DNA of 64,000 nucleotides, from contig CAWCUZ010000001.1 of assembly GCA_963798795.1 (NCBI GenBank), forward strand, positions 1,054,001 through 1,118,000. The letters are read 5' to 3'. The notes beneath the pieces were generated by a model. That model saw only the letters and a list, made by a program, of their open reading frames with translations, searched no databases and was not told the DNA's origin. This DNA comes from CAWCUZ01 sp963798795 (GTDB taxonomy: Bacteria > Acidobacteriota > Vicinamibacteria > Vicinamibacterales > SCN-69-37). Positions 8,779 through 16,476 of the stretch are shown piece after piece. The first letter of the stretch is position 1; each line of letters starts with the position of its first letter. The translations under genes were made by a program, and so were the position numbers.

Positions 8779-10497
8779 TCAGGTGGGAAGCGGCTTGTCG
8801 GATTCCTGTCGCCGCGCACGCCGCACGAGGCGGACGATGGCGTCGAGCGTGATGACGCCGTCCACACGCCGATCGTCGATCCGGCTGACCACCGGCAGCA
8901 GACCCAGATCGTCCTGGAACCGTTCGAGCACCGTTTCGAGCGGATGGTCGGCGTGCACGTGACGCCATCCGTCGACGACGACGGATCCGATCGGCTCGGA
9001 ACCGCGGTCGGAGGCAATCGCCTGCTTCAGGCGGTCGGCCGACACGATGCCGAGCAGGCGCTCCCGGGTCCCGACGAACAGGGCCGGTTCGTCGCGATCC
9101 GTGACGTGCTGCCAGGCCTGCGCGATTTCCGTCTCGGGCGCCACGAACCGCACGTCGCGCGACATGACCTCGCGCGCCCGGATGCGCTTGACGGGCGTCA
9201 CGGTCGTGGGGCCCGGCAGATGCACGTGGTCCTGTTCGAGCAGCGCATGGTAGACGGGCGTCGGCTGATAGCGCCGCGAGATCGCGAACGCGAGCAGGTT
9301 GGCGACCATCAGCGGCACCACGATCTGATAATCCTGCGTAATCTCGAACACCATGAACACCGAGGTCATCGGCGCGCGGATGATCCCGGCGAACAGCGTG
9401 CCCATGCCGACCAGGGCGTAGGCCCCGGGGCTGGCGGTCGGGAACGGCGCGAACTGGTGGACGAGCATGCCGACCGCCCCGCCCGCCATCGCGCCGATGT
9501 AGAGCGTGGGCGCGAAGATCCCGCCCGCGTTGCCCGACGCGTAGGAGACGACGGTCGCCACGAGCTTCATCACCGTGAGCAGCACCATCGTCTGGATCAG
9601 CACGCCGCCATTGAGGACCTGGTCGACGTGCTCGTATCCGACGCCCCGCACCTCGGGCGCGACGAGCAGAATCAATCCGATCGCCAGGCCGCCCATGGCC
9701 GGCTGGTAGATGCGCGTGCGCTCCGGCATCTGCAGGAAGAACGCGCGCAGGCGCAGCAGCCCCTTGCAGAAGGCGAGCGACAGAATGCCGCCGATCACCC
9801 CTAACACCGCATACACGCCGAGTTCGGCCGGATGCACCAGCCGGTAGGCCGGCACGTGAAAGAGCGGCTGATTGCCCAGCAGGGACCGCTCCACGACGGC
9901 CGCCGCGACCGAGGCGACGACCGTGGACCCGAGCAGGCCCGCGTTCATGTCGCCGATGATCTCCTCGAGGGAGAACAGCACGGCGGCCAGCGGCGTGTTG
10001 AACGCCGCGGCCAGGGCCGCCGCCGCGCCCACCGGCACCAGGCTGCGCACGCGCGAAGGCGGCAGCCGCATCCACCGGCCGATCACCGACGCAATGCCGC
10101 CGCCAATCTGAACCGACGGCCCTTCGCGGCCGATCGAGTGGCCGCAGCCGATGCAGAGCACGCCCGTGATGAACTTGCCGATCGGCACCCGCGGGGGGAT
10201 GACGCCGCCCGACAGCCGGTAGGCGGCCTCCGTCTGCGGCACGCCGCTGCCCCGGACGCCCGGAAAGACCTTGACCAGCAGAATCCCCGTCACGACACTC
10301 ACGAGGGCCGGCACGAGCACGAGCCGCGGGAGCGACGGCGCCGCGCCGAAGAAAAGCTGGCTCGCCCAGTCGATCGAGAGCGTGAAGAGCACCGCCATCA
10401 GGCCGGCGATGACGCCCACCAGGATGGCGAGCGTGAGGAACAACTGGTTCTCGCGCAGCCGCAGCCGCTGCGCCATCGGCAGCAGCGGTGCGGTCAC
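8779..10497 (-). CDS. ClC-family chloride channel/antiporter with C-terminal CBS pair
   Basis: 572 residues from the GTG at 10497, which overlaps the TGA of the upstream TPR gene by 4 bp (GTGA) and marks translational coupling. ClC signatures are in order: GVRGSGVPQTEAAY (GSGxP loop), GREGPSVQIGG (GxEGP, with the external gating Glu), FSLEEIIGDM (the internal proton-Glu position is also Glu) and GGIFAPTLYIG (GxFxP). With both glutamates present, Cl-/H+ exchange is more likely than a channel. Residues about 450-570 are two CBS domains (VMSRDVRFVAPE and VITLDAIVRLV), which usually sense adenine nucleotides. The transmembrane part has about ten hydrophobic helices. Confidence 0.92.
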   Translation of the reverse strand: MTAPLLPMAQRLRLRENQLFLTLAILVGVIAGLMAVLFTLSIDWASQLFFGAAPSLPRLVLVPALVSVVTGILLVKVFPGVRGSGVPQTEAAYRLSGGVIPPRVPIGKFITGVLCIGCGHSIGREGPSVQIGGGIASVIGRWMRLPPSRVRSLVPVGAAAALAAAFNTPLAAVLFSLEEIIGDMNAGLLGSTVVASVAAAVVERSLLGNQPLFHVPAYRLVHPAELGVYAVLGVIGGILSLAFCKGLLRLRAFFLQMPERTRIYQPAMGGLAIGLILLVAPEVRGVGYEHVDQVLNGGVLIQTMVLLTVMKLVATVVSYASGNAGGIFAPTLYIGAMAGGAVGMLVHQFAPFPTASPGAYALVGMGTLFAGIIRAPMTSVFMVFEITQDYQIVVPLMVANLLAFAISRRYQPTPVYHALLEQDHVHLPGPTTVTPVKRIRAREVMSRDVRFVAPETEIAQAWQHVTDRDEPALFVGTRERLLGIVSADRLKQAIASDRGSEPIGSVVVDGWRHVHADHPLETVLERFQDDLGLLPVVSRIDDRRVDGVITLDAIVRLVRRARRQESDKPLPT

Positions 10498-11693
10498 TTC
10501 CGGTCCCCCGTGGGCAGCCGGCCGATGCGGGCGAGCGCGCGGTCCAGCGAGCTGCCCGGTCCGCACGCGCTCCTGGCGGCCTCCTCGATGCGGCCCACCA
10601 GGTCCACGCCGCGCTCGACGAGCTGCGGATCGTCCTGCAGGTGCGCGGCGTCGAGCGGGCCCAGCGCCTGCTGCTCCGCCCCGAAGGCGGCGGCCTGGAG
10701 CGACCCGACCCCGGCGGGCGCCTGGCGGGTGCACTGGTCCAGCCGCGTCGTCGCGTCGTCCAGGTCGAGGCGCAGCCGGCGGAGCCGCTCGTCCGATCGC
10801 AGGCCGGTCGCGAGCGGGTCGCGCTGCAGAATGAGCTCGACCACGCTCAGTGCGTCGGAGGCGGCCGGCAGTGACGCGTTCTGCGCCACGGCCTGCCGCA
10901 GCATCCGGACCGCGCGCGAGTAGTCGCCCTGTTGGTACGCCGCCAGGCCGGCGCCCTCCACCGCCTGGGCGTTGCGCGGCTCGAGCTGCACGGCCCGCGT
11001 GAATTCCGTGGAGGCGCGGGCGGCGTCGCCGGCCTGCAGGAGCGCGTTGCCGATCTCGATGCGGCTGCCGGCATCACCCGTCAGCCCCGAACTGGCAATG
11101 AGCAGCTCGGAGACGGCGGCGTCGCGCTGATGGTGCGCCAGGAGAAAGCGCACGAGCTCCATCCGCACGGCGTAGAGCGATTCGGTTGGATGTTCGGGCC
11201 AGACACCGTAGAGCGCGTTGTGATAGAAGCGCACGGCGCCCGACACGTCACCCGTGCTCGCCGACAGCCGCGCGATCTGCAGGTTGATCTCGGCGTCTTC
11301 GATGGCCGTATCGCGCAGTTCCGTGAGCACCCGCTCGGCCTCCTCGGTGTGGCCCGCGGCGGCCAGGGCCTGGCTCAGCGCCAGGGCGAAGGTACGGTTG
11401 TCGGGGTTGTTGAGCCGCGCCTGGCGAAAGGCGCCTGCGGCCTGTTCCGGCTTGCCCCCGGCGAGCAGCCGTTGTCCCTGCGCGTTCCACTTCTGCGCGG
11501 CCTCCTGCCGGACGTCGCGCATGCCGTCAGCGGCCGCCCGCGTGACCAGAAACAGCGCCACGGCAATGCTCGAGAGCAGCGTGAGGTTGAGGAATTCGCG
11601 GCGGACCCGGCGGCTCTGTTCGGCGCATCGCGGACAGCGGCCCGCCGTCAACGGTCCGCCGCACGTGATGCATGTTCGTTCGTCGTCAGCCAC
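10494..11693 (-). CDS. Zinc-ribbon, single-TM, TPR-repeat protein
   Basis: 399 residues from a GTG start. The N-terminus has two CxxC knuckles (CITCGG and CPRCAE), forming a small zinc ribbon. One membrane helix follows (LTLLSSIAVALFLVTRAA, about 36-53), then several TPR motifs across residues 65-300 (for example AQGQRLLAGGKPEQAAGAFRQ is one helix pair). The topology suggests a cytoplasmic zinc ribbon with an exported TPR scaffold. Family members are unnamed. Coupling to the ClC gene by stop/start overlap suggests a shared function, perhaps assembly or control of the transporter; that is inference. Confidence 0.75.
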   Translation of the reverse strand: MADDERTCITCGGPLTAGRCPRCAEQSRRVRREFLNLTLLSSIAVALFLVTRAAADGMRDVRQEAAQKWNAQGQRLLAGGKPEQAAGAFRQARLNNPDNRTFALALSQALAAAGHTEEAERVLTELRDTAIEDAEINLQIARLSASTGDVSGAVRFYHNALYGVWPEHPTESLYAVRMELVRFLLAHHQRDAAVSELLIASSGLTGDAGSRIEIGNALLQAGDAARASTEFTRAVQLEPRNAQAVEGAGLAAYQQGDYSRAVRMLRQAVAQNASLPAASDALSVVELILQRDPLATGLRSDERLRRLRLDLDDATTRLDQCTRQAPAGVGSLQAAAFGAEQQALGPLDAAHLQDDPQLVERGVDLVGRIEEAARSACGPGSSLDRALARIGRLPTGDRK

Positions 11694-11810
11694 AGTCAGT
11701 GTGCCGCGCGATCCGCAGGTTCTCCGAAATGGACGGGTGGGTGGTCGCCACAGTCGGGGTGCGTCACGACGGCAGGTCGTGGCGGCATCGCACCGGCACG
11801 ATCATACCGC

Positions 11811-11852
11811 ATGAACTGAGCCCGGGTCTGTCCTCGACTGACCCGCTGGCGG
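11811..11852. repeat. Fourth copy of the hairpin repeat family
   Basis: GGGTCTGTC, loop CTC, GACTGACCC: the same outer arms and flanks (ATGA...GAGC, CCGCTGGC) as the copies at 3974-4150, but with the inner stem shortened by about 10 nt. It sits between the convergently placed ends of the TPR region and the outer-membrane protein gene. Confidence 0.75.
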
Positions 11853-11861
11853 ATTCAGAGC

Positions 11862-12488
11862 CTAAAACCTCACCCCCAACGCGACGTACACGCTCTGCAC
11901 GTGGATGAGAACACGGTCGTTCGACAAGTTCAGGTCCGGGCGGAAGTCGCTGAACACGCCGAGATAGCGATAGGCCCCGTCCACGAATACCTTGTCGAAG
12001 TCCAGGCGCAGGCCGGCCGAGGCCGCAGCGGCCGGCGCGGTCTGCGCGCCGAAGCCGGTCAGACCGAAGACGTCGCCGAGCGAAACGCCGTCCACCGTGA
12101 CGTCCAGCCTCGGCTGGAGGCGAACGGCGCCGGCACCGGCCGCGACGAACGGCTGGAGCCATCCGGACGGGACGATGAGCCGCGCGGAGAGGAGCGCGTA
12201 ATTCGCCGGCAGCGAGGCGGTGGCCTGGACCGGGAGTCCGTGCTGCCGCTGGAGTTGGTTGAGCAGATCGAGAATCCCCTTCGGCAGGATGTTCTGCATC
12301 CGTCCGGCCTCGGCGTCGATCTCGAAGGGCCCGAGCTTCACTCCAATGTCCCCGGCGACGAACGGATGCCGCCCGGCGGTTTCCGTCGTCCCGCCGAGCA
12401 ACTGGATGTGCACCTGGCCCCACGCCGGCACGCTCACCGACGAAACCAGCACCAGGGCCACCGCGCAGACGCGTTCCAGACGCCGCAT
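11862..12488 (-). CDS. Putative outer-membrane beta-barrel protein
   Basis: 208 residues from the ATG at 12488, chosen for the GGGGGAG just upstream. The signal peptide is RLERVCAVALVLVSSVSVPAWG. The mature chain alternates polar and hydrophobic residues, is rich in Gly and aromatics, and ends in ...SVYVALGVRF. A terminal Phe is the usual signal for BAM-dependent outer-membrane insertion. Segments such as FVAAGAGAVRLQPRLDVTV and VDGAYRYLGVFSDFRP look like barrel strands. Its size fits an 8-stranded barrel of the OmpA/opacity type. No specific family can be named. Confidence 0.65.
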   Translation of the reverse strand: MRRLERVCAVALVLVSSVSVPAWGQVHIQLLGGTTETAGRHPFVAGDIGVKLGPFEIDAEAGRMQNILPKGILDLLNQLQRQHGLPVQATASLPANYALLSARLIVPSGWLQPFVAAGAGAVRLQPRLDVTVDGVSLGDVFGLTGFGAQTAPAAAASAGLRLDFDKVFVDGAYRYLGVFSDFRPDLNLSNDRVLIHVQSVYVALGVRF

Positions 12489-12654
12489 ACCGTCTCCCCC
12501 GCCCACCCTGACTGCAATCCTGGAGCCACGATCAGGGGGCCGGGCCCGGACCGGCACCGCGACCGTGCGTGTTCTGAATCGCTACTCACGGAGTGGCTGA
12601 CCTGTCCTGTCATACCGCCCGGGCAGGATGACTGAAGACGAACGAGGAGGGGCC

Positions 12655-12858
12655 ATGCGCAGCGGGGTCGTCGACATCAACGCATTTCGAGCCGCCCGGC
12701 CGCCGCGGCCGCTGCCGGACGACGGCGGTCGACTGGACGGATCCTGCCGGGCTCGGCGCCCGGCGACGGTGACCGCGCGGACGCTCGCCCACCGCGCTCG
12801 GATGCTCCACCACCTTTCGGGCACGGTGAACCCGACGAACCGGGAACGTCTACTGTGA
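12655..12858 (+). CDS. Small basic hypothetical protein
   Basis: 67 residues. An ideal ribosome-binding site (AGGAGG, 12645-12650) stands 4 nt before the ATG. The sequence begins RSGVVDINAFRAARPPRPLP and continues Arg-rich with no membrane segment. Short proteins beginning with a VVDxxxFRAAR-like motif occur in related genomes to my recollection, but I cannot assign a function. It overlaps the end of the convergent cytochrome gene by 9 bp. The upstream 12489-12654 gap shows nothing else clear. Confidence 0.5.
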   Translation: MRSGVVDINAFRAARPPRPLPDDGGRLDGSCRARRPATVTARTLAHRARMLHHLSGTVNPTNRERLL

Positions 12859-13890
12859 GCCCTTGACGTTCACGTCCCCCAGCCCGTGCTCCTGGTTGCA
12901 GACCGGACACTTGGTTGGCGGATCGACGTTGCTGACGCGGTGCTTCACCTTCGGGAGCGTCTGCAGGTAGGCGAAGATGTCGCGCATGTCGGCGTCCGTC
13001 ATGTTGCGGAAGCTCTCGAACGGCATGATGTGGTTGAGCGTGCGTCCGCCCATCTGCCCGGTGCGCAGCGTCTGGATGAACAACGCCTCGTCGTAGTGGG
13101 CGATCCCCGACGCGTCCATCGTGATGTTCGCGCTGAACACCGGCTTCATGTTCTGGCCGGGGTCGTGGAACAGGCCGCCGCCGCCGAATTCCAGGCCCGG
13201 CAGCGGCTGCCCCTGGTCGTCGGCGGGGGTGTGGCAGTCGCCGCAGCCCGCCACCGTGCGGACCAGGTACTCGCCGCGCGCGACCGGCATCGTCCGCGGA
13301 GCGGGTGCCGGGTGCGACGTCAGCGGCTTTGGAATCGTCTTGACGATCAGGTTCAGCGGGAAGGTGAGTTTCGTCAGCGGAACCGCGTTGTGCACCGCCG
13401 GCAGCGACCGCACGTACACGACGATCGAGGCCAGGTCCTCGTCGTCGAGATTGCGGTAGTTCATGTAGGGCATGATCGGAAAGAGGGCGCGGCCGTCCCT
13501 GGCGACGCCTTCCTGGATCGCCCGGGCGATCTCGTCGTCGGTCCAGGTGCCGATGCCGGTTTCCCTGTCGGACGTGATGTTCGGCGCCACGACCATGCCC
13601 AGTTCCGGCACCGGGAACCTGAAGCCGGCACCCTTCTTTCCCTCGACAATCGGGTACTCGGGATCGCTGAAGTCGTGCTCGCTGTGACAGTGGACGCACG
13701 CCGCCGGTCCCTCGACGAGGTATTTGCCGCGCGCGCGCCGCGCGGGCGTCGCCTCGAACGTGCGGCTGGTCACCCGACGAGCGTCGGGGCCCAGTACGAT
13801 TTGCCAGCCGATTGACGTGATCGCGAACAGCACCAGCAGGACGATCACGCCGGCAATGCCCAGAACCACGGTCCGTACCCGAATCCGCAT
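12850..13890 (-). CDS. Membrane-anchored di-haem cytochrome c
   Basis: 346 residues. An N-terminal anchor (VVLGIAGVIVLLVLFAITSI) is followed by two cytochrome c domains, each with a CxxCH haem site (CVHCH near residue 65 and CGDCH near residue 218) and likely distal Met ligands (for example FPIMPYMNYRN and HIMPFESFRNM). A third motif at the C-terminus (CPVCNQE) lacks the His and cannot bind haem in the usual way; it may hold a metal or a disulfide. It would carry electrons in the periplasm. TAGGAGG precedes the ATG and contains the stop codon of the upstream malonyltransferase, so the two are co-transcribed. Confidence 0.88.
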   Translation of the reverse strand: MRIRVRTVVLGIAGVIVLLVLFAITSIGWQIVLGPDARRVTSRTFEATPARRARGKYLVEGPAACVHCHSEHDFSDPEYPIVEGKKGAGFRFPVPELGMVVAPNITSDRETGIGTWTDDEIARAIQEGVARDGRALFPIMPYMNYRNLDDEDLASIVVYVRSLPAVHNAVPLTKLTFPLNLIVKTIPKPLTSHPAPAPRTMPVARGEYLVRTVAGCGDCHTPADDQGQPLPGLEFGGGGLFHDPGQNMKPVFSANITMDASGIAHYDEALFIQTLRTGQMGGRTLNHIMPFESFRNMTDADMRDIFAYLQTLPKVKHRVSNVDPPTKCPVCNQEHGLGDVNVKGSQ

Positions 13891-13900
13891 GGTGCGCCTC

Positions 13901-14755
13901 CTAGATTGTCGCGTGCCGAATCTGTTGCGTGAGTTTCGTGAGCACCGTGCCCGGGCCGACTTCCTCGAACGCCGGCGACGGCTGGCTCAGCAGGTACTGC
14001 ATCGACTCGAGCCACCGGACGGACGTGCCAATCTGACGCCCGAGCGTCTCGCGGATGGCGTCCGGATCGTACGGCCGCGCCGCCACGTTCGAGACGACCG
14101 GAATTCGCGGCGGCTGAAAGAGCACCTCCGCCAGCACACGCTCGAACACGTCCTGCGCCTCGCGCATGTACCGCGAGTGGAACGGCGCGCTCACTTTCAG
14201 CGGAACCACGCGGCCGCCGGCCGCCACCAGGTCCAGCTTGACCGCCGCGAGGTCTTCCCGGGGGCCGGCGATCACCGTCTGCTCGCAGGAGTTGAAGTTG
14301 GCGACATCGATGCGACGGCCGGCCTCGCTCGACGCGAGCACCCGCTCGATCCGATCGGGCGCGAGTCCGACCACGGCCGACATCCCGCCGCCGGCCACTT
14401 CGCCCATGAGCCGGCCGCGCTCCCGCACCAGCCGGAGGCCGGTTTCGAAATCCACGGCGCCGGCAGCCAGCAGGGCGTTGTATTCGCCGAGGCTGTGGCC
14501 GGCCAGGAAATCCGGCTTCGCACGGCCGGCCTCGACCCGGGCACGGTACGTCATCGCATTCACCACGAAGAGCGCGGGCTGGGTGAAGGCAGTTTGTCCG
14601 AGCTGGCTGGCCGGGTCCTCGACGCAGAGTTCGCGAATCGAGTAGCCCAGCACGGCGTCCGCCGCCTCGGTCCAGTCGCGAAACCGGCCGAACCACGCGG
14701 CACCCATGCCCTTGATTTGCGAACCCTGACCGGGAAACAGGCAACAGAGCGACAT
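13901..14755 (-). CDS. ACP S-malonyltransferase, trans-AT polyketide type
   Basis: 284 residues. FPGQGSQIKGMG at the N-terminus, the nucleophile-elbow Ser in GHSLGEYNALLAAG and the active-site His in SAPFHSRYM define the acyltransferase fold that loads malonyl from CoA onto an acyl carrier protein. The GHSLGEYNAL plus FHSRYM combination is closer to stand-alone acyltransferases of trans-AT polyketide synthases than to housekeeping FabD, which usually has SxPxH at the second site. No ACP, KS or PKS gene is in the window. It is divergent from an Sfp-type PPTase 43 bp away, which strengthens a secondary-metabolism link. Confidence 0.82.
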   Translation of the reverse strand: MSLCCLFPGQGSQIKGMGAAWFGRFRDWTEAADAVLGYSIRELCVEDPASQLGQTAFTQPALFVVNAMTYRARVEAGRAKPDFLAGHSLGEYNALLAAGAVDFETGLRLVRERGRLMGEVAGGGMSAVVGLAPDRIERVLASSEAGRRIDVANFNSCEQTVIAGPREDLAAVKLDLVAAGGRVVPLKVSAPFHSRYMREAQDVFERVLAEVLFQPPRIPVVSNVAARPYDPDAIRETLGRQIGTSVRWLESMQYLLSQPSPAFEEVGPGTVLTKLTQQIRHATI

Positions 14756-14787
14756 GCGGTTGGACCGGGAGCGCGGCGAGACGCGAC

Positions 14788-14794
14788 ATACTAT
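14788..14794. promoter_or_regulatory. Shared -10 element between the malonyltransferase and PPTase genes
   Basis: ATACTAT reads as TACTAT on the plus strand (14789-14794, 4 nt before the PPTase ATG) and as TAGTAT on the minus strand (about 32 nt before the malonyltransferase ATG). One AT island in a 43-bp GC-rich gap could serve both genes. The plus-strand transcript would be nearly leaderless. Confidence 0.4.
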
Positions 14795-14798
14795 CGCA

Positions 14799-15542
14799 AT
14801 GCCGTCCCCCGCGTCGCCCGGGCGCGACGACGTCCAGGTGTGGTATGCGGACGTCGCGCTGCTGGCGTCGGACGCCGGCCGGCTCGCACGCGCGGCGGCG
14901 CGACTGCCTGCGGCCGAGCACACGCGCTATCGTCGCTTCCGCCACGACGTCGACCGGCACATGTTTCTGCTGGGCCGCCTCATGGCGCGCGCGCTCGTCG
15001 CACGCGCGGCCGGCTTCGCGCCGGACGCCTGGCGCTGGCGCGAAGGCCCGCACGGCCGACCGGAAATCGACGAACCGGCGTGCCCGTGGCGATTCAACCT
15101 CGCGCACAGCGCCGGCCTCGTCGTGTGCGGCCTCGCCAGGAGCCGTGACATCGGCGTCGACGTCGAAGACCTGCAGCGGCGGCCCACTGACATGGACGTC
15201 GTGCATCGATACTGTTCGGCCGACGAGCTCGACGACATCGTTCGGCAGCCGGACGATGGCTGGCACGAGCGGTTCCTGACGTACTGGACGCTCAAGGAGG
15301 CTTACCTCAAGGCGCTCGGTCTCGGCATCTCCGTGCACCTCGCCGACGTGGCCTTCGATCTCACGGACGCGCGCGTGTGCTTCGTACCGGGACCATCGCT
15401 GGCCGGCTCCGATACCCGCTGGATGTTCGAGCTGGCCAGGCCGACATCCCGCCACCTGCTGGCCGTCGCCGCCTCGTGCGGCGACGGCGCGACGCCCCGG
15501 CTCGTCGTGCAGCCGTTTCCCGCCGGGTGGATGCCGGCGTGA
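14799..15542 (+). CDS. 4'-phosphopantetheinyl transferase, Sfp/Gsp type
   Basis: 247 residues, the double-domain (Sfp) length rather than the short AcpS form. Diagnostic motifs: RFNLAHSAGLVV, GVDVEDL (Mg2+-binding Asp pair) and WTLKEAYLKALGLG (KEA motif, Glu and Lys). It moves the phosphopantetheine arm of CoA onto carrier-protein serines of fatty-acid, polyketide or peptide synthases. The ATG at 14799 is chosen because an earlier in-frame start at 14754 would run through the promoter region and overlap the divergent gene. Its stop overlaps the next gene (GTGA). Confidence 0.93.
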   Translation: MPSPASPGRDDVQVWYADVALLASDAGRLARAAARLPAAEHTRYRRFRHDVDRHMFLLGRLMARALVARAAGFAPDAWRWREGPHGRPEIDEPACPWRFNLAHSAGLVVCGLARSRDIGVDVEDLQRRPTDMDVVHRYCSADELDDIVRQPDDGWHERFLTYWTLKEAYLKALGLGISVHLADVAFDLTDARVCFVPGPSLAGSDTRWMFELARPTSRHLLAVAASCGDGATPRLVVQPFPAGWMPA

Positions 15543-16402
15543 GACTGCTCGCGATCAGCGATCTGCATCTGGGACATCAGGCCAATCGCGCGGCCCTCGC
15601 TGGCATCGGCCGGCATCCGGACGACTGGCTGATCCTGGCCGGGGACCTCGGCGAACGCACCGAACACCTCGCCCTCGCGCTCGAGACGCTCGCTCCCCGG
15701 TTCGGCCGGCTCGTCTGGACGCCCGGCAATCACGACCTCTGGTGTCCAGCCGACGCGACCGATCGCAGGCGTGGTCAGGCGCGCTATGACGAGCAGGTCG
15801 CGCTCTGCCGCCGCTGGAATGTCCTGACGCCCGAAGATCCGTACGTCGAGTGGCCGGGCCAACCGGGCACCGTCGTGGTTCCGCTGTTCCTGCTCTACGA
15901 CTACTCGTTTCGTCCGCCGGAGGTCGACGAGGCCGGCGCCATCGCCTGGGCGCGCGCCAGCGGCGTGCTGTGCGCGGACGAGTCGCTGCTCGACCCGAGT
16001 CCCTGGCCGTCGCGCGCGGCCTGGTGCCGCGCGCGCTGTGACGCCACCGAGGCCCGTCTCGAAGCGCTGCCGGCCGGATCGCACACGGTGCTGATCAACC
16101 ATTGGCCGCTGCGTTACGACCTGGCGCGCCCGCCGCGCGTGCCCCGGTTCTCGATCTGGTGCGGGACCAGCCGCACCGAGGACTGGGGGCGCCGGTTCCG
16201 CGCGCGCGCCGTCGTCTCCGGCCACCTGCACCTGCGCACCACGCTGTTTCGTCACGGCATCCGCTACGAGGAGGTGTCGCTCGGCTATCCGCGCGACTGG
16301 CATCGCGACCGCGGCATGGAGTGGTACCTGCGGGAGATTCTCCCGGCGCCGAGTGACGCGACGTCGCGATGGATGCCGGGGCGTGACCCATACGTGAAGT
16401 AG
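15539..16402 (+). CDS. Calcineurin-like metallophosphoesterase
   Basis: 287 residues from a GTG that overlaps the PPTase stop by 4 bp. The five metallophosphoesterase blocks are present: DLHLGH, AGDLGE, GNHD, INHWPL and GHLH. Together they bind two metal ions and a phosphate ester. There is no signal peptide. The substrate is unknown; the family covers nucleotides, phosphoproteins and UDP-sugar pyrophosphates. Tight coupling to the PPTase suggests co-expression. The conserved WCGT and YPRDW segments near the end mark the subfamily of small bacterial cytosolic phosphoesterases. Confidence 0.88.
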   Translation: MRLLAISDLHLGHQANRAALAGIGRHPDDWLILAGDLGERTEHLALALETLAPRFGRLVWTPGNHDLWCPADATDRRRGQARYDEQVALCRRWNVLTPEDPYVEWPGQPGTVVVPLFLLYDYSFRPPEVDEAGAIAWARASGVLCADESLLDPSPWPSRAAWCRARCDATEARLEALPAGSHTVLINHWPLRYDLARPPRVPRFSIWCGTSRTEDWGRRFRARAVVSGHLHLRTTLFRHGIRYEEVSLGYPRDWHRDRGMEWYLREILPAPSDATSRWMPGRDPYVK

Positions 16403-16476
16403 ATCGGCGTTCGGCTTTCGATGCGCGAGAACCCAACGCCCGTCGCCCGGAGCCCTGCTATGATGCTGTGCACTCG

